Source: Pseudomonas capeferrum
Lineage (GTDB): Bacteria; Pseudomonadota; Gammaproteobacteria; Pseudomonadales; Pseudomonadaceae
Reading direction: 5' to 3'
Length of the DNA stretch: 64,000 nucleotides
Assembly (NCBI RefSeq): GCF_013523055.1
Contig: NZ_JAAMQM010000004.1
Location: 230,013 to 294,012 of the forward strand
The translations under genes and the position numbers were made by a program. The notes beneath the pieces are model-generated. The model ran no database searches. It worked only from the letters and a program-made list of their open reading frames with translations, and was not told where the DNA came from. This document shows positions 59,623 through 64,000 of this stretch, in pieces (position 1 is the first letter of the stretch; every line of letters begins with the position of its first letter).

Positions 59623-60996
59623 TTAACGCATATCGGGCAGCCGCGCTTCGCTACGTACTTCGCTCTTGGCAATGGCTTCGGCCGGCAACGCAATGCGCTG
59701 CCTGTTCAGCAGCTCACCCATGTTGGCCAGAACGCGATACATCGCGTACTCCTCGGTGTAACGTACTTCCGTGTAGCGACGGTTTGCGGTGTACAGCTCG
59801 TTCTCGCTGTCCAGTACGTCGAGCAGGGTACGTTGACCCAGGCCGAACTGATCCTGGTAGGCCGCCCGTACGCGGGTAGTGGTTTCAGCGTATTCGCGGG
59901 CGGAAGGGATCTGCTTGCGCGCATTGTTCATGGCGTTCCACGACAGGCTCATGTTCTCGTTGAGCTCGCGCAGGGCGTTGTTGCGGATGTCCATTGCCTG
60001 GTTGATCTTGTGCGCATCGGACTGCAGGCGCGCCTTGTCGCTGCCGCCGCGGAACAGGTTGTAATTGAGCTCGAGGCCCGCCTGCCAGTCATTGTTGTCA
60101 TGACCGCGCTGACCGCCGGTGTTGTTGTTGGCACCCGTCGCCAGGACCGCATCGATGCGCGGGTAGAAAGGCGACTTGGCCACTTCGTATTGCTGTTCGG
60201 CGGCTTTCACATCGGCCTGGGCCGATTTCAGGTAAGGGTTGCTCTCCATCATGGCCTGACGCGCTTCGTTCAAGGTGACAGGCACTTCGCCCTTGATGGT
60301 CACCGGAGCTTCCAGCTCGTCGGGCATGCGCCCGATCACGCTGTAGAAGTTCGCTTCGGCGTCGGCCAGGTCGACTTCGGCGGTGTCCAGGTTGTTTTCC
60401 GCCAAGGCACGACGGGCACGCGACTGGTCGAAGTCGGCGCTGCTGCCCACGCCGCGCTCGGTACGCAGACCGATCTGGTCGTTGACGCGCAGGTGCGCCT
60501 GCAGGTTGTTCTTGGCCAGGTCGACCAGCTCGCGACGCTTGAGCACCTCAAGGTAGACCTCGATGGCACGCAGGCCCACATCCTGGGCGATTGCCTGGGT
60601 GTAATAGGCGCGTGAATTGACCACGGCCTCGGTACGGCCCACTTCATTCAAGGTGTTGAAGCCATCGAACAGCATCTGCCGCAGGCGCAGGTCCGATTGG
60701 GTATAGCTCAGGGTTTCCTTGGTGTGGTTGCGCGTGCCATCGGCATTCACGCCACGAGTGTTGGTGTTGTCCGAGCGCTGGCGGCCAAAGCCCGCCACCA
60801 GATCGACAGTCGGGAAGTATCCCCCACGGGCGAATTTAACGTCCTCATCGGCAGACAACCGGCTGTTACGGTTGGAGCTGATTTCCGGGTGGTAATCCAC
60901 GGCGCTCTGGATTGCCTCGGTAATCGACATCGCCTGTGCATTGGCACACGCCATGGCCAACAAGATCGCACTGGTGATAGGGGTCAAAACGCGCAT
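59623..60996 (-). CDS. TolC-family outer-membrane channel (AggA/LapE type)
   Basis: A 457-residue TolC-like protein: signal peptide ending ACANAQA, then two OEP repeats (SITEAIQSAVDYHPEISSNR start; DQFGLGQRTLLDVLDSENELY late). It is the outer-membrane exit for the adhesin. GGAGAAG precedes the ATG at 60996. First gene of a three-gene unit (channel, ABC protein, adaptor), 31 bases before the ABC gene, divergent from the adhesin. Confidence 0.9.
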   Translation of the reverse strand: MRVLTPITSAILLAMACANAQAMSITEAIQSAVDYHPEISSNRNSRLSADEDVKFARGGYFPTVDLVAGFGRQRSDNTNTRGVNADGTRNHTKETLSYTQSDLRLRQMLFDGFNTLNEVGRTEAVVNSRAYYTQAIAQDVGLRAIEVYLEVLKRRELVDLAKNNLQAHLRVNDQIGLRTERGVGSSADFDQSRARRALAENNLDTAEVDLADAEANFYSVIGRMPDELEAPVTIKGEVPVTLNEARQAMMESNPYLKSAQADVKAAEQQYEVAKSPFYPRIDAVLATGANNNTGGQRGHDNNDWQAGLELNYNLFRGGSDKARLQSDAHKINQAMDIRNNALRELNENMSLSWNAMNNARKQIPSAREYAETTTRVRAAYQDQFGLGQRTLLDVLDSENELYTANRRYTEVRYTEEYAMYRVLANMGELLNRQRIALPAEAIAKSEVRSEARLPDMR

Positions 60997-61129
60997 GGGG
61001 TACTTCTCCCTTGTTTCAAAAATGGTGCAGCTATCGCCAAAAAAATGGCGAAATATAATGGGTTCAAACCGTTTCAGGCTTGTAACAGAACAGCTAAGAA
61101 CATTTACAACTAAACCTAAGACGATTTCG

Positions 61130-61144
61130 GCATAAGTCTTATGC
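61130..61144. promoter_or_regulatory. Palindrome in the adhesin/secretion divergent region
   Basis: GCATAAG-T-CTTATGC is a perfect 15-base palindrome followed by nine A and a third CTTATGC (61153-61159 region). It lies about 135 bases ahead of the TolC start and 350 ahead of the adhesin, in the 496-base gap 60997-61492, which holds no gene. A candidate operator; the regulator is unknown. Confidence 0.45.
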
Positions 61145-61492
61145 AAAAAAAAACTTATGCGGCTTTAGCTTTCCGAGACATTGTTCTTATACGTGATCCG
61201 CGAAATCCGCGCCACAGTGCGATTTGCGGGCGCTATAGAAAGTTCCCGATTTTTTGCAGTCCAGGTAAAAGGGAAGAGCGGCGACAGTATTTATTGGCGA
61301 CAATTGTTTGACGTATGTTAGATGGCCAATAACCACTATGTATCGCCGATGTGTCATCCCGAAAGGCGCTTCATTTGCGCGATGTCTTCAGATGAACAAC
61401 ACGGTTCGCAGTCCAGGCTGCGGATCGTTTCTCGTGTTTCTCGATATACCTCGATCCGCGAAAAACAACCTCGGCAGTGGAGGCGTTTGTTC

Positions 61493-64000
61493 ATGGCTAG
61501 ATTAGTGGGCGTGGTCAGCAAGGTTATCGGCCAGGTAGTTGCGATCAGTAGCGACGGTATGCGTCGCATGCTTATCGAAGGCGATCGGCTGTTTGTCGGC
61601 GAGCAATTGGAAACAGGCGCAGCCGGCGCCATTGCGGTGCGTCTGCAGAATGGAGCCGAACTTACTCTCGGACGTGACAGCAGTCTGGAGATGACCAGCG
61701 ACCTGCTGGCTAATCGAGCGCCCCATGTACAGCCCCATGCGCAGCAACTTGTCGATGTAGAGCGTTTGCAGCAGGCCATCGCTGCGGGCGCGGACCCGAC
61801 CGAGGAGGGCGAAGCAACGGCGGCCGGTCCGACCAGCGGTAATCCGGTCGCGCTCGGTGGCAGTCACTCCTTCGTGCTGCTCACCGAAGTGGGAGGGCGG
61901 GTAGATCCGGAAGTCGGCTTCCCGACCGCCGGCTTCAACGGCATTCCCGAGCTGGCAGACCGAGAGACAGGCGCCCTCCATGACAGTGATCAGGACGATG
62001 GACGACCCTTGCCGCCGCCAGGTACGGACAACGTCATCGATTTGCGCGGGTTGGATGGCGATCCCGGGGAGGTATTCCTCGACGAAGCCAACCTTGCTCA
62101 GGGGTCGATCAACAACCCCGCAGCATTGACGCAGACAGGTACCTTCGGCGTAGTCGCACCCGATGGCGTGTTCAACCTCAGCGTGGGCGGGATCGGCGTG
62201 GTGACGGCCGGTGTAGTGACCGGTGTCGGCCTGTCCATCACGACGGGCCTCGGTAACACACTTACCATCACTGGCTATGACCCCTCGACAGGCGTAGTCA
62301 GCTACAGCTACACCTTGGGGGATGCCCTGATTCATCCTACCGCGGGAGGCACCAACGAGCTGGGTGAGCAGCTGCCTGTCCTGGCCAGTGACAACGATGG
62401 TGACGTGGTTCAAGGTACTTTGGACATCATCATTCGGGACGATGTACCGAGAGCGATCGACGACAACAATCCGCTAAGCGGCACCGAGCAACAGACGGTC
62501 CTCACGGGAAACGTGCTGGACAATGACATCCAGGGAGCGGATCGGGTAACCATCAGCCCCACCACCGGGCCGATCGTCGCGGGTACCTTCATGGGGACCT
62601 ATGGCACGTTGGTATTGGCGGTGGATGGTTCCTATACCTATACCCTCGATAAGGATGATCCGGATTTTCTGAATCTGCAGGGTGGGGGAAGCGCGGTAGA
62701 AACATTTACCTACACCCTGACCGATGCCGATGGCGATACCAGCACGGCGACGCTGACGCTGGATATCAACAACCTCAACGACCCGGTCACCTTGAGCGGC
62801 CTGAGCGTGGCGGGTGGCGAGCTGACGGTCTTCGAGAGGCATCTGAGCGATGGCAGCACGCCTGACAACTCGGCACTGACGCAGACCGGGACCTTCACGG
62901 TCAATGCGCCGGACGGCCTGCAAAGCCTGACCGTTGGTGGCATCAATGTGCTGAGCGGCGGTATTGCCAGTGGTTTCCCGCAAACGCTGATCACTGCGCT
63001 GGGCAACACCCTGACCATCACTGGCTACAACGCCAGTACCGGTGTGGTCAGCTACAGCTACACCCTGACCGACAACGAAGCCCACCCGACTGCCGACGGT
63101 GCCAATAGCCTGAGCGAGAGCTTTGTTGTCTCGGCCACCGATAGCGATGGCAGCACGGCCACTGACAGTCTGGACGTCACTATCGTCGACGACCTGCCGA
63201 CGGCTGCGAATGACGGCAACCTGGCAACGGCGACCGAGCAGCAAACGACCTTGACCGGCAATGTCCTGGCCAATGACACCCAAGGTGCCGACCGGATCAC
63301 CCTCAGTCCCACTACCGGGCCGATCACTGCAGGTACCTTCACCGGCACCTATGGCACCCTGGTCTTGGCAGCGGACGGTTCGTACACTTACACCCTCAAC
63401 CCAGACGACGCTGACTTCAAGGGCTTGAAGGGCGGGGGCACCGGGACCGAGTCCTTCACCTACACCCTGACCGATGCCGATGGCGACTCCAGTACGGCAA
63501 CGCTGATGCTGGATATCAGCAACCTCAACGACCCGGTCACCTTGAATGGCCTGAACGTGGCGGGCGGCGAACTGACGGTCTTCGAGAGGCACCTGAGCGA
63601 TGGCAGCACGCCCGACAACTCGGCGCTGACGCAGAGTGGGACCTTCACGATCAACGCGCCGGACGGTCTGCAAACCCTGACTGTAGGCGGCATCAACGTA
63701 GTCACGGCTGGCGTGGCCTCTGGCTTCCCTCAGTCCCTGACCACCGCCTTGGGCAATACCCTGACCATCACTGGCTACAACGCCAGTACCGGCGTGGTCA
63801 GCTACAGCTACACCCTGACCGACAATGAAGCCCATCCGACTGCCGACGGTGCCAATAGCCTGAGCGAGAGCTTTGTTGTCTCGGCCACCGATAGCGATGG
63901 CAGCACGGCCACTGACAGTCTGGACGTCACTATCGTCGACGACCTGCCGACGGCTGCGAATGACGGCAACCTGGCAACGGCGACCGAGCAGCAAACGACC
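61493..64000 (+). CDS. Giant LapA/LapF/MapA-type surface adhesin, N-terminal part (runs off window)
   Basis: The frame is open from the ATG at 61493 (GGAGG 9 bases before) to the window end, 836 codons. Residues 1-130 are an N-terminal retention module (VVSKVIGQVVAISSDGMRR) with TAAG at residues 109-112, the dialanine site type cut by LapG proteases. After a low-complexity acidic linker come long repeats of cadherin/VCBS-like beta domains (TFTYTLTDADGDTSTATL). Two copies 750 bases apart are nearly identical and a third begins at the edge. Exported by the adjacent type I system; mediates surface attachment and biofilm. Confidence 0.92.
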   Translation, partial: MARLVGVVSKVIGQVVAISSDGMRRMLIEGDRLFVGEQLETGAAGAIAVRLQNGAELTLGRDSSLEMTSDLLANRAPHVQPHAQQLVDVERLQQAIAAGADPTEEGEATAAGPTSGNPVALGGSHSFVLLTEVGGRVDPEVGFPTAGFNGIPELADRETGALHDSDQDDGRPLPPPGTDNVIDLRGLDGDPGEVFLDEANLAQGSINNPAALTQTGTFGVVAPDGVFNLSVGGIGVVTAGVVTGVGLSITTGLGNTLTITGYDPSTGVVSYSYTLGDALIHPTAGGTNELGEQLPVLASDNDGDVVQGTLDIIIRDDVPRAIDDNNPLSGTEQQTVLTGNVLDNDIQGADRVTISPTTGPIVAGTFMGTYGTLVLAVDGSYTYTLDKDDPDFLNLQGGGSAVETFTYTLTDADGDTSTATLTLDINNLNDPVTLSGLSVAGGELTVFERHLSDGSTPDNSALTQTGTFTVNAPDGLQSLTVGGINVLSGGIASGFPQTLITALGNTLTITGYNASTGVVSYSYTLTDNEAHPTADGANSLSESFVVSATDSDGSTATDSLDVTIVDDLPTAANDGNLATATEQQTTLTGNVLANDTQGADRITLSPTTGPITAGTFTGTYGTLVLAADGSYTYTLNPDDADFKGLKGGGTGTESFTYTLTDADGDSSTATLMLDISNLNDPVTLNGLNVAGGELTVFERHLSDGSTPDNSALTQSGTFTINAPDGLQTLTVGGINVVTAGVASGFPQSLTTALGNTLTITGYNASTGVVSYSYTLTDNEAHPTADGANSLSESFVVSATDSDGSTATDSLDVTIVDDLPTAANDGNLATATEQQTT
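62774..64000 (+). repeat. 750-bp (250-residue) adhesin repeat units
   Basis: CTCAACGACCCGGTCACC begins units at 62774 and 63524, exactly 750 bases apart. Bases 63119-63249 and 63869-64000 are identical over about 130 bases. Identity is highest at the unit's 3' half, which suggests recent duplication or gene conversion. Assembly of this region needs long reads. Confidence 0.9.

Noticed and set aside
62474..63994. A 506-codon minus-strand frame opposite the adhesin
   Set aside because: It mirrors the repeats of the adhesin; the plus strand has the ribosome site, the retention module and the secretion context.

Overview
The window looks like chromosomal DNA of a fluorescent Pseudomonas of the P. 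putida group. The GC-rich coding style, the REP elements built on a GCGGGTAAACCCGC palindrome, and the gene families present all point that way (ptrB, cysK, lpxO, an AggA/LapE-like TolC protein, LapA-type adhesin). The species call is inferred from gene content and repeats; no database was searched.

Layout. 0.04-17.5 kb is ordinary core genome: an HNH nuclease (YajD), oligopeptidase B, a class II glutamine amidotransferase, a MoxR ATPase with a VWA protein, an AsmA-like DUF748 protein, CysK, LpxO, a drug/metabolite transporter, a DUF6279 lipoprotein, a soluble PAS-PAS chemoreceptor (BdlA-like), CvfB, a frameshifted PlsC-type acyltransferase and a crotonase. A tRNA-Ser(GGA) at 17.75 kb opens an accessory segment (about 17.9-29.3 kb). 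It holds unrecognised small genes, a scar fusing a porin fragment to an MFS fragment, a complete RND efflux operon with an IclR plus TetR regulator pair (the SrpSR-SrpABC / TtgVW-TtgGHI solvent-pump arrangement), a beta-lactamase-fold hydrolase and more gene remnants. From 29.3 kb core-like genes resume: a TonB siderophore receptor, an MFS/LysR pair, HrpA, a FabH-like synthase, a porin, a DUF482 protein, an ABC exporter, PpiA with an alpha/beta hydrolase and LysR, an azoreductase, transporters, an MscS-type channel, a DEAD-box helicase, small proteins and a DTW-domain tRNA-modifying enzyme.

The right end (56.0-64.0 kb) is a type I secretion locus (TolC protein, ABC ATPase and HlyD adaptor on the minus strand). 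It is divergent from a giant repetitive adhesin that runs off the window. The adhesin has an N-terminal retention module with a TAAG site of the LapG-cleaved kind, but no LapD or LapG gene lies in the window.

Repeats are prominent. There are two tandem arrays with 45-46 bp periods (39.3-39.8 and 48.08-48.55 kb), a 51-bp-arm hairpin at 11.8 kb, and a separate dispersed repeat present three times. Several broken genes differ from intact ones by single-base deletions, two of them in or next to G runs, so both real decay and assembly error must be considered.
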